This document shows positions 6,527 to 12,501 of a stretch of 13,339 nt of DNA, in pieces. The translations under genes and the position numbers were made by a program. Source of the DNA: Acidimicrobiaceae bacterium (lineage in GTDB: Bacteria > Actinomycetota > Acidimicrobiia > Acidimicrobiales > Palsa-688); assembly GCA_003158835.1 (NCBI GenBank), contig PMLI01000389.1, positions 1-13,339 on the forward strand. Direction: 5' to 3'. The notes below the pieces were generated by a model that was not told the DNA's origin, searched no databases, and saw only the letters and a list, made by a program, of their open reading frames with translations. Position 1 is the first letter of the stretch. Every line of letters begins with the position of its first letter.

Positions 6527-7970
6527 CGAGGGAGCCCTCGAGGTAAGCCTCGAGCCCGTGACGGCCGCCCTCCCGACCGAACCCGGACTCGCGGTAGCCG
6601 CCGAAGGGGCTGGAAGGGTCGAAGCGGTTGAAGGTGTTGGCCCAGACCACGCCGGCCCGCAGGCGGGCCGCCATATGCAGGATGCGGCTCCCCTTCTCGG
6701 TCCAGATCCCGGCCGAGAGCCCGTAGGTGGTGTTGTTGGCCTTCTCGACCGCCTCGTCGGGCGTGCGGAACGTGAGCACGGAGAGCACCGGGCCGAATAT
6801 CTCCTCCCGGGCGATGCGCTGGGCGGGGACGACGCCGGTGAACAGCGTCGGGGGGAACCAGTAGCCGCGCTCGGGCAGGGTGCAGGAGGGGGACCAGCGT
6901 TGCGCCCCCTCGGCTTCGCCGGAGGCGGCGAGGGCGCGGATCTTGTCGAGCTGCGTAGAGGAGTTGATGGCGCCGATATCGGTGTTCTTGTCGAGCGGGT
7001 CGCCCAGGCGCAGCGTCTCGAGCCGCCTTTTCAGGGCCTCGACGACGCTCTCGGCGATGGGTTCCTGGACGAGCAGCCGGGACCCGGCACAGCAAACCTG
7101 GCCCTGGTTGAAGAAGATGCCGTTGACGATCCCCTCGACGGCCTGGGAGAGGGGGGCGTCCTCGAACACGATGTTGGCCGCCTTGCCCCCGAGCTCGAGG
7201 GTGAGGCGCCTCCCGGTGCCGGCCAGGCGGCGCTGGATCTGCTTGCCGACTTCGGTCGAGCCGGTGAAGGTCACCTTGTCCAGCCCGGGATGGGCGACGA
7301 GGGCGGCGCCGGTGTCCCCGGCCCCGGTGATGATGTTGACCACGCCCGCCGGCAGGTCGGCCTGCTGGAGGATCTCGGCCAACAGGAGGGCCGAGAGCGG
7401 GGTCGTCTCGGCCGGCTTGAGCACGCAGGTGTTCCCCGTGGCCAGGGCCGGGGCGAGCTTCCAGGCCGCCATCAGGAGCGGGAAGTTCCAGGGGATCACC
7501 TGGCCGGCCACGCCCAGGGGCTTCGGGCCGGGCCCGAGGCCGGCGTAGGCGAGCTTGTCGGCCCAGCCCGCGTAGTAGAAGAAGTGGGCCGCGGCCAGGG
7601 GAACGTCGACGTCGCGCGACTCCTTGATCGGCTTGCCGTTGTCAAGGCTCTCGAGCACGGCCAGCTCGCGGGAACGTTCCTGGAGGATGCGGGCGACCCG
7701 GAAGATGTACTTGGACCGCTCCCGGCCGGGCATCGGGCCCCAGACCTCCTCGTGGGCGCGCCGTGCGGCCCGCACGGCCCGGTCGACGTCGGCCAGCCCG
7801 GCCGAGCTGACCTCCGCCAGCACCTCCTGCGAGGAGGGGTTCTCGGTTTTGAACTGGCCACCGTCGATGGGTTCCACGAACTCGCCATCGATGAACAGCC
7901 CGTACGAGGGCCTCAGGTTGACGACCGCCCGGGACTCGGGTGCAGGTGCGTAGACGAAGCGTGGCGCCAC
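6519..7970 (-). CDS. Aldehyde dehydrogenase, NAD(P)-dependent (ALDH16 first-domain type)
   Basis: This full-length, 483-residue ALDH should oxidise an aldehyde to the acid. Visible residues are PWNFP with the oxyanion Asn162, LKPAE with coenzyme-binding Lys185, FTGSTEVGK (235-243), LELGGK with general base Glu259, NQGQVCCAGSR with catalytic Cys293 by alignment to the family cysteine, and EIFGPVLSV in the coenzyme site. The opening YAPAPESRAVV resembles the start of ALDH16 (YGPVPESHA in human ALDH16A1, from memory), unlike ordinary ALDHs; unlike the human protein, this one keeps the cysteine. The GTG at 7970 is 9 bases after the deoC stop and has no Shine-Dalgarno, so coupling to deoC is likely. 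The 3' end overlaps the half-length ALDH by 8 bases. From its position the natural substrate is plausibly acetaldehyde made by DeoC; this is inference. Confidence 0.92.
   Translation of the reverse strand: MAPRFVYAPAPESRAVVNLRPSYGLFIDGEFVEPIDGGQFKTENPSSQEVLAEVSSAGLADVDRAVRAARRAHEEVWGPMPGRERSKYIFRVARILQERSRELAVLESLDNGKPIKESRDVDVPLAAAHFFYYAGWADKLAYAGLGPGPKPLGVAGQVIPWNFPLLMAAWKLAPALATGNTCVLKPAETTPLSALLLAEILQQADLPAGVVNIITGAGDTGAALVAHPGLDKVTFTGSTEVGKQIQRRLAGTGRRLTLELGGKAANIVFEDAPLSQAVEGIVNGIFFNQGQVCCAGSRLLVQEPIAESVVEALKRRLETLRLGDPLDKNTDIGAINSSTQLDKIRALAASGEAEGAQRWSPSCTLPERGYWFPPTLFTGVVPAQRIAREEIFGPVLSVLTFRTPDEAVEKANNTTYGLSAGIWTEKGSRILHMAARLRAGVVWANTFNRFDPSSPFGGYRESGFGREGGRHGLEAYLEGSLDG
6527..6540 (-). 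promoter_or_regulatory. Palindrome containing the ribosome-binding site of the half-length ALDH
   Basis: On the minus strand the 14 bases just before the ATG at 6526 read CGAGGGCTCCCTCG, a perfect inverted repeat with 6-base arms. The left arm holds the only Shine-Dalgarno-like GAGGG, 8 bases from the ATG. If folded it would hide this site until ribosomes finishing the upstream ALDH open it, a simple way to couple synthesis of the two partners. Confidence 0.45.
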
Positions 7971-7979
7971 GGGGACCGG

Positions 7980-9008
7980 CTACTCGACGCTGAAGTCCTG
8001 CGAGCCCGCATAGGCGCCGCGACGTTGCTTGTAGCGCTGCATCAACAGGTCGTTGAGGAGGCCAGAGGCGCCGATGCGGAAGCGGTCCGGCTCCAGCCAT
8101 GCCTCGCCCGCCACCTCGTTGACGAGGACGAGGTACTTGATGGCGTCCTTGGTGGTGCGGACACCGCCCGCCACCTTCACCCCGACGGCGGTACCCGACA
8201 CGTCGGCGAACTCCCGGACGGCCTCGAGCATCACCAGGGCGACGGGAGGGGTGGCGGCCGGGCTCACCTTGCCGGTCGAGGTCTTCACGAAGTCGGCGCC
8301 CCCGACCATGGCGATCCACGACGCCCGCCGGACGTTGTCGTAAGTGACCAACTCGCCGGTCTCCAGGATCACCTTGAGACGGGCCGGGCCACAGGACTCC
8401 TTCACCGCCTGTACCTCTTCGAGCACCACCCCGTAGTGGCCGGCCAGGAAGGCGCCCCGGTCGATGACCATGTCCACCTCGTCGGCGCCCGCCGCCACGG
8501 CGTCGGCGACGTCGGCCAACTTGACGGGAAGGCAGGCGCGCCCGGACGGGAAGGAGGTCGCCACCGAGGCCACCTTCACGGGGCTGCCGGCCAAAGCCGC
8601 CTTGGCAAAGGGGACGAGGTCGGGGTAGACGCAGATCGCGGCCACGGGCGGGACGCCCGGGTCGGCCGGATCCGGCCGCCGCGCCTTTCCGCACAGGGCC
8701 CGCACCTTGCCGGGGGTGTCAGCACCCTCGAGCGTGGTGAGGTCGACCATGGAGATGGCGGTGTCGATCGCCCACAGCTTGGCCGCGGCCTTGATCGAAC
8801 GGGCCCCCAGGCCGGCGGCCCGGAGCTCCGCCCCGACCTGGTCGACACCGGGCAGCCCCAGCAGGAAGCTACGCAGCGAGACCTCCGAACGGGCCACGTC
8901 GGCCAGGCCGGAGTTGCGCCCCCGCGGCGGGACGCCACCGGTCCTGGCGGGGTCACGGCCCCGGTCGACCATGAAGAGCTGCTCGCCCGTTGGCGCGCTC
9001 GACTGCAC
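7980..9008 (-). CDS. deoC: Deoxyribose-phosphate aldolase (long, DERA-like form)
   Basis: DeoC cleaves 2-deoxyribose-5-phosphate to acetaldehyde and glyceraldehyde-3-phosphate, the last committed step of deoxynucleoside breakdown. At 342 residues it is of the long type, like human DERA, rather than the 250-residue E. coli form. The Schiff-base lysine is Lys242 in DFVKTSTGK, the proton-relay lysine is Lys278 in GVKVAGGVRT, and the acid is Asp179 in ADEVDMVI. RIGASGLL near the end is the phosphate-binding stretch. The GTG at 9008 lacks a Shine-Dalgarno but has TACATT (9020-9015) six bases ahead, suggesting a leaderless transcript. The ATG at 8972 would give a protein 12 residues shorter. It is the first gene of a four-gene run with the ALDH pair and upp, and is divergent from an 8-oxoguanine deaminase-like gene. 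Confidence 0.96.
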   Translation of the reverse strand: MQSSAPTGEQLFMVDRGRDPARTGGVPPRGRNSGLADVARSEVSLRSFLLGLPGVDQVGAELRAAGLGARSIKAAAKLWAIDTAISMVDLTTLEGADTPGKVRALCGKARRPDPADPGVPPVAAICVYPDLVPFAKAALAGSPVKVASVATSFPSGRACLPVKLADVADAVAAGADEVDMVIDRGAFLAGHYGVVLEEVQAVKESCGPARLKVILETGELVTYDNVRRASWIAMVGGADFVKTSTGKVSPAATPPVALVMLEAVREFADVSGTAVGVKVAGGVRTTKDAIKYLVLVNEVAGEAWLEPDRFRIGASGLLNDLLMQRYKQRRGAYAGSQDFSVE

Positions 9009-9014
9009 CGGACC

Positions 9015-9020
9015 AATGTA
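9015..9020 (-). promoter_or_regulatory. Candidate -10 box of deoC (leaderless)
   Basis: The minus strand reads TACATT, a TANNNT box, followed by GGTCCG and then the GTG start at 9008. This places the likely transcription start on or next to the start codon. No convincing -35 hexamer is seen. An inverted repeat begins 4 bases upstream. Confidence 0.45.
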
Positions 9021-9023
9021 CGC

Positions 9024-9039
9024 CTACGAGGGTTCGTAG
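9024..9039. promoter_or_regulatory. Candidate operator: inverted repeat CTACGA-gggt-TCGTAG
   Basis: This is a perfect 6-base inverted repeat with a 4-base centre in the gap between divergent deoC and the deaminase gene. It lies just upstream of the candidate deoC -10 box and around the -35 position of the candidate deaminase promoter, where one dimeric repressor could control both genes. No regulator gene is in the window, so the protein is unknown. Confidence 0.45.
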
Positions 9040-9057
9040 AACTAATGGGCGCCTGGG

Positions 9058-9063
9058 TACTGT
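9058..9063 (+). promoter_or_regulatory. Candidate -10 box of the 8-oxoguanine deaminase gene
   Basis: TACTGT fits TANNNT and is followed after 7 bases by an in-frame GTG at 9071. That is the spacing of a leaderless promoter and suggests translation may begin at 9071 rather than at the ATG at 9065, which would lie upstream of the transcription start. No clear -35 is seen. Confidence 0.35.
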
Positions 9064-9064
9064 C

Positions 9065-10513
9065 ATGGGCGTGCCCGTGGCCCAGCCCGTAACCCCCCAA
9101 GCCCGCCCCGTAGGTCTCGGCCCCGTAGGTCTCGGCCCCGTAGGTCTCGGCCCCGTCGACCTGGTCGTCGCCGGGGCGGAGGTCGTCGTGACGATGGACA
9201 GGGCCGAGGAGGTGCCGGGGGGCTGGGTCGCCGTCCACGACGGACTGGTCGTCGGTGTGGGCCGCGCCGGCACCGAACCGGCGGCCCGTCGCACCCTCAG
9301 GGCGGACAGTTGCGTCGTCACGCCCGGCCTCGTCAATGCTCACCACCACATCTACCAGAACCTCACCCGGTCGTACGCGCCAGCGGTCCGGGCCGGGTTG
9401 TTCGGTTGGCTGCGAGCCCTATACCCGCGCTGGGCTCTGCTCGACGAGGAGGCCGTCTACCTTTCGACCTTCGTGGGCCTGGCCGAGCTGGCGTTGGGCG
9501 GGTGCACGACGACCACCGACCACCTCTATGTCCACCCCGCCGGCGCGGGCGACCTGCTCGGAGCCGAGATCGTCGCGGCCCGCGAGATCGGCGCCCGTTT
9601 CCATCCCACACGCGGCTCCATGAGCGTCTCCGACCAGGACGGCGGCCTTCCCCCGGCTTCGGTCTGCCAGGACGAGGACACCATCCTGGCCGCCTGCGAG
9701 ACGGCCGTGGCCGCGCACCACGACCGTTCGGTGGGTTCGATGGTGCGCATCGCCCTGGCCCCGTGCTCGCCGTTCTCGGTGAGCCGGGGGCTGATGTCGG
9801 CGACCGCAGAGCTGGCCGGCCGGCTCGACGTCAGGCTCCATACCCACCTGGCCGAGGACCCGGACGAGGACAGTTACTGCCAGGACGTCTACGGTTGCCG
9901 CCCCATCGAACTGTTCGAGGACGTCGGTTGGCTTACCGACCGCTCCTGGGTCGCCCACTGCGTTCACCCCAACGGTCCGGAGATAGAGCGGCTCGGGCGG
10001 GCCGGGGTCGGCGTCGCCCATTGCCCCAGCTCCAACCTGCTGCTCGGGGCCGGTCTGGCCCCGGTGGCCGAGCTGCTGGCGGCGGGCGCTCCCGTGGGCC
10101 TCGGCTGTGACGGTTCGGCTTCGACCGACTCGGCCTCCCTGTGGCTCGAGGCCAGGACGGCGATGCTCCTGGCCCGGCTGCGCTCCGGGGCGGCATCGAC
10201 CGGCGCCCGCCAGGCCCTCGAGCTCGCCACCCTGGGGGGTGCGGCGTGCCTGGGCCGCCAGGGCGAGCTCGGGGTACTGCGGCCCGGGGCGGCGGGAGAC
10301 CTCGTTTGCTGGCGCCTGGACGGGCCCCAGTTCGCCGGCGCCCTGACCGACCCCGTCGAGGCGCTGCTGCGGTGCGGGCCGGTGTCGGCCTACCACACCG
10401 TCGTCGCCGGCCAGCTGTTGGTCGAAAAAGGAACGCTGGTGAACGAAGCGATCGACGACCGGCTGAGGCGCCACCGGGCGGCGGCCGCCCGCATCCAGGG
10501 CATCGGGCCCTGA
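9065..10513 (+). CDS. 8-oxoguanine deaminase-type amidohydrolase (TRZ/ATZ / cytosine deaminase-like)
   Basis: This cytoplasmic metal-dependent hydrolase of about 482 residues has the full ligand set: NAHHH (HxH, His93 and His95), HTHLAE (His261, catalytic Glu264), VAHCVH (His298) and GCDGSAS (Asp349). The blocks GLFGWLRALYPRWA, then CTTTTDHLYVHP, then RGSMSVSDQDGGLPP, then LAPCSPFSV and VAHCPSSN match the group characterised as 8-oxoguanine deaminase (8-oxoguanine to urate and ammonia; isocytosine is also used). A residue usually Asn after DGSAS is Thr here. The frame is open upstream to 8990, but the domain begins near DLVVAGAEVVV, so ATG 9065 or GTG 9071 is the sensible start. Before the domain come three PVGLG repeats. 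It is divergent from deoC and probably transcribed alone, since the next gene faces it. Another aminopurine or pterin substrate is possible. Confidence 0.85.
   Translation: MGVPVAQPVTPQARPVGLGPVGLGPVGLGPVDLVVAGAEVVVTMDRAEEVPGGWVAVHDGLVVGVGRAGTEPAARRTLRADSCVVTPGLVNAHHHIYQNLTRSYAPAVRAGLFGWLRALYPRWALLDEEAVYLSTFVGLAELALGGCTTTTDHLYVHPAGAGDLLGAEIVAAREIGARFHPTRGSMSVSDQDGGLPPASVCQDEDTILAACETAVAAHHDRSVGSMVRIALAPCSPFSVSRGLMSATAELAGRLDVRLHTHLAEDPDEDSYCQDVYGCRPIELFEDVGWLTDRSWVAHCVHPNGPEIERLGRAGVGVAHCPSSNLLLGAGLAPVAELLAAGAPVGLGCDGSASTDSASLWLEARTAMLLARLRSGAASTGARQALELATLGGAACLGRQGELGVLRPGAAGDLVCWRLDGPQFAGALTDPVEALLRCGPVSAYHTVVAGQLLVEKGTLVNEAIDDRLRRHRAAAARIQGIGP
9106..9150 (+). repeat. Three exact copies of a 15-base tandem repeat in the deaminase N-terminus
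   Basis: The unit CCCCGTAGGTCTCGG occurs at 9106-9120, 9121-9135 and 9136-9150, followed by a partial copy CCCCGT. It is in frame and encodes PVGLG three times, a flexible-looking extension before the first strand of the enzyme domain. The copies are identical at the base level, so the expansion is recent or the region is prone to slippage; copy number may vary among strains. Confidence 0.9.
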
Positions 10514-10531
10514 GGGCCGTACGGGGCCGAC

Positions 10532-12130
10532 CTACCGGGACAGGACGTGCTCGGTCACCAGGCGGGTCACCAGGTTCCGCTGGTCGGCGATGAACAGGTC
10601 GTGCTGCAGGCCAGCCAGGTGCTCGAGGCGCAGGCCTCCGCTCCTCTGCAGCCGGCGCAACCGTGCGGCCGTCACCATTTTGCGGACCAAGCCGAGCTCG
10701 GTATCGCCACAGATCAGCAACGTATCCGTACCCTGGCGTACGAGCTCGGTGATCCATCGACCGGAGCCGGCCGGGCCGTCATCCGACAGGACGACCCGCC
10801 GGCGCAAGTCGAGCGGGAGACCGGCCCGCACCTCGGCTGGGTCGAAGACGACGAAGGGGTTGATGGCCACGACGCTTCGGGCCCGGACCACCAGGGCGCT
10901 CTCGAGCGCCTGGTAGCCGCCCGAACAGAGACCGATCAGGACCACGTTGGACGGGTCCTCGGGCGACGCCCAACGAACGGCGTCCACGACGTCGTCGAAC
11001 GCCTCCGGCTTGAAACATTCCCACCGGCCGTGCTCGCCCTGGCGGTGGGGGCTATCCCCCAGGCCGCTCAGGTCCAACCGGAGCGAACGGGTACCCTCCA
11101 TGGCCCAGGCCCGGGACCACTCCGCCCAGAGGCGATTGGGACCTACATGGTGCTGATTGGCGACGTTGAGGAACACCACCGTCGGCCGGCCGGCGGAGAC
11201 GGGCACGTCCTGCGCATAAGTAAGCGCCCCGAACAAGCCCACCGGGGGGACGCTCACGGGTGCTTCGACGATGCGGCCCCCGGAGCGGTCCCGGCCCACC
11301 CGCCCCGGGCCCGCCGTCCGGGGGGCGCGGGTGGCAACGGGCCGGGCTCGGGCGCCTTCCCCCAACCATTGGACGATCGCGCCTATGGCAGCATCCGGCA
11401 ACACCTGGTCCGGCGGGTACTGGTCCATGAACTCGGCCTGCCCGGTCGCCTCCTGGTGCGAGAGCTCCTGGCTCGCCAGCGACGGGTCGAGGAGCGAACG
11501 GTGCGCAGGCCGGTCGGCCCGGGTGAGGACGAGCACCCGACGAGCAAGTGGTGGCCGGCACTTGGCGATGCTGACGCCCTCGATCTCACCGGCGGTTACG
11601 GCGTCGTAGCGGGTGCCCGGGATCTCCACCGACCCGTCAGGCGGATCCGTCGGGGCCCCCAGCGTGATGGTGCTGATCGCCCTCTGCTCCCTTAGGAACG
11701 AACGACCGGAGGCACAGGGATCCCACAGGACGACCTGGTCGGTCTGGCCGTCAGCAGCCACCACCTGAGCGGCCAGGGTGGCGCCAAAGCGCATGCCCAC
11801 GATCGAGATCCCATCCACGCCGGCCTGGCGCACCAGGGCGACGGCAGACCGGACCGTCGCCAGCCAGGCGTCGACACGGCCGGGATCGTCGTTGCTGCCG
11901 GCCGAGTCGCCAGTGCCGTCGTAGTCGAACCGCAGGGCGCACCAGCCGCTCGCCGCCAAACGTTCCGCCAACAACCTCAGTGCGTAGTGGCTCTGGAAGT
12001 AGTTGAACCCGAGAGGCGGGCAAATGACCGCTCCGCCCCGGGCCAGGCCATCATGGGGGCTGTGGAACCACCCGAAGGCAGGGCGGTCCTCGTCCCCGAA
12101 CCAGACAGGACGAGCGATCGTCGCGTTCAC
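10532..12130 (-). CDS. Tandem alpha/beta-hydrolase protein with atypical nucleophile sites
   Basis: This 532-residue protein holds two alpha/beta-hydrolase domains joined by a Pro/Arg/Gly-rich linker (about 257-292). Domain 1 (about 10-256) has ICPPLGFNY, LRFDYDGTGDS and an elbow IVGMRFGATLA, with Arg114 where the nucleophilic Ser would sit. Domain 2 (about 293-532) has VVFLNVANQHHVGPNR, LRLDLSGLGDS and an elbow LIGLCSGGYQAL, with Cys402 at the nucleophile position, plus ICGDTE (Asp476) and GLQHDLF (His510) as possible acid and base. Domain 1 may therefore be inactive and domain 2 a Cys-type acyl hydrolase or transferase. Similar degenerate hydrolases (GLRLGA type) occur next to acyl carrier proteins and ligases in exosortase-A loci, from memory. 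There is no signal peptide or membrane segment. The GTG at 12130 has TACGGT six bases ahead and no Shine-Dalgarno. It is divergent from an acyl carrier protein and ligase, so a role in acyl transfer or editing is inferred. Confidence 0.8.
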   Translation of the reverse strand: MNATIARPVWFGDEDRPAFGWFHSPHDGLARGGAVICPPLGFNYFQSHYALRLLAERLAASGWCALRFDYDGTGDSAGSNDDPGRVDAWLATVRSAVALVRQAGVDGISIVGMRFGATLAAQVVAADGQTDQVVLWDPCASGRSFLREQRAISTITLGAPTDPPDGSVEIPGTRYDAVTAGEIEGVSIAKCRPPLARRVLVLTRADRPAHRSLLDPSLASQELSHQEATGQAEFMDQYPPDQVLPDAAIGAIVQWLGEGARARPVATRAPRTAGPGRVGRDRSGGRIVEAPVSVPPVGLFGALTYAQDVPVSAGRPTVVFLNVANQHHVGPNRLWAEWSRAWAMEGTRSLRLDLSGLGDSPHRQGEHGRWECFKPEAFDDVVDAVRWASPEDPSNVVLIGLCSGGYQALESALVVRARSVVAINPFVVFDPAEVRAGLPLDLRRRVVLSDDGPAGSGRWITELVRQGTDTLLICGDTELGLVRKMVTAARLRRLQRSGGLRLEHLAGLQHDLFIADQRNLVTRLVTEHVLSR

Positions 12131-12136
12131 CCACAG

Positions 12137-12142
12137 ACCGTA
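12137..12142 (-). promoter_or_regulatory. Candidate -10 box of the tandem hydrolase gene (leaderless)
   Basis: The minus strand reads TACGGT, then CTGTGG, then the GTG start at 12130. The box-to-start spacing is the same as for deoC. No clear -35 hexamer is present. Confidence 0.35.
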
Positions 12143-12155
12143 ACCCTGCCTTCCA

Positions 12156-12161
12156 TATACT
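12156..12161 (+). promoter_or_regulatory. Candidate -10 box for the carrier protein-ligase operon
   Basis: TATACT, five of six matches to TATAAT, sits in the only AT-rich patch of the 107-base divergent gap (12131-12237). It would give a leader of about 70 bases before the carrier-protein start. No good -35 is found at 16-18 bases. An 8-base palindrome CCGATCGG (12186-12193) lies in the predicted leader. Confidence 0.4.
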
Positions 12162-12224
12162 TTTCTGGGCGTAACGGCGACCCGTCCGATCGGTCACCGG
12201 GTGTGGCCGGAGGAACACACCGAA

Positions 12225-12231
12225 AAGGAGG
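12225..12231 (+). promoter_or_regulatory. Strong Shine-Dalgarno of the acyl carrier protein gene
   Basis: AAGGAGG is a near-perfect anti-16S match six bases before the GTG at 12238. It fixes the start of the carrier protein and contrasts with the weak or absent sites of most genes in the window. Confidence 0.85.
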
Positions 12232-12237
12232 CCATCG

Positions 12238-12501
12238 GTGAAGACGGCGGAGCAGATAGCGCGGTTCATCGAGAGCGAGCTCCTTGACCGCCCTGCGGCC
12301 AATGCCGACCCGCTGGCCAGCGGGATGCTGGACTCGCTCGCCATCGAGGTCTTGATCGGCTGGGTCGAAGAGGAGTTCGGGATTTCCCTGAGCCACAAGG
12401 ATGTCATCGCCGAGAACTTCGCCAGCGTCGGCAGCCTCTCAGCTGTCGTGGACGCCAAGCGACAAGAGGCGACAGGTCAGTCCGTTACTACAACGACATG
12501 A
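12238..12501 (+). CDS. Acyl carrier protein (phosphopantetheine-binding)
   Basis: This 87-residue protein has the four-helix carrier-protein pattern. The attachment motif GMLDSLAIEVLIGWVEEEFG holds the serine to be phosphopantetheinylated (Ser33) at the start of helix II; the acidic helix II and ISLSHKDVIAENFASVGSLSAVV follow as in other ACPs. It is divergent from the FabD-side AcpP type (GADSLD) and belongs with stand-alone carrier proteins of secondary metabolism or dedicated acyl pathways. The GTG start has a strong ribosome-binding site. The stop overlaps the ATG of an adenylate-forming ligase by four bases, so the ligase is most likely the enzyme that loads it. An aminoacyl rather than fatty acyl load cannot be excluded. 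Confidence 0.87.
   Translation: MKTAEQIARFIESELLDRPAANADPLASGMLDSLAIEVLIGWVEEEFGISLSHKDVIAENFASVGSLSAVVDAKRQEATGQSVTTTT

Noticed and set aside
8990..9064. Upstream extension of the deaminase frame into the deoC start
   Set aside because: It would overlap the divergent deoC coding region and adds residues not related to the enzyme; starts at 9065 or 9071 fit better.
6498..9092. An 864-codon open frame on the plus strand opposite the ALDH pair and deoC
   Set aside because: It is the antisense of three recognisable genes; its composition is that of a GC-rich shadow frame and it shows no domain motif.
10506..10518. GGCCC-TGA-GGGCC hairpin over the deaminase stop as a terminator
   Set aside because: The stem is only 5 bases and no T run follows; short GC palindromes are common in this composition.
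10547..11695. A 382-codon plus-strand open frame opposite the tandem hydrolase
   Set aside because: The minus-strand protein has clear hydrolase motifs across the same bases; the plus frame has shadow-type composition.
12186..12193. CCGATCGG palindrome before the carrier protein as an operator
   Set aside because: It is only 8 bases with no extension of the arms, too little for an operator on its own.
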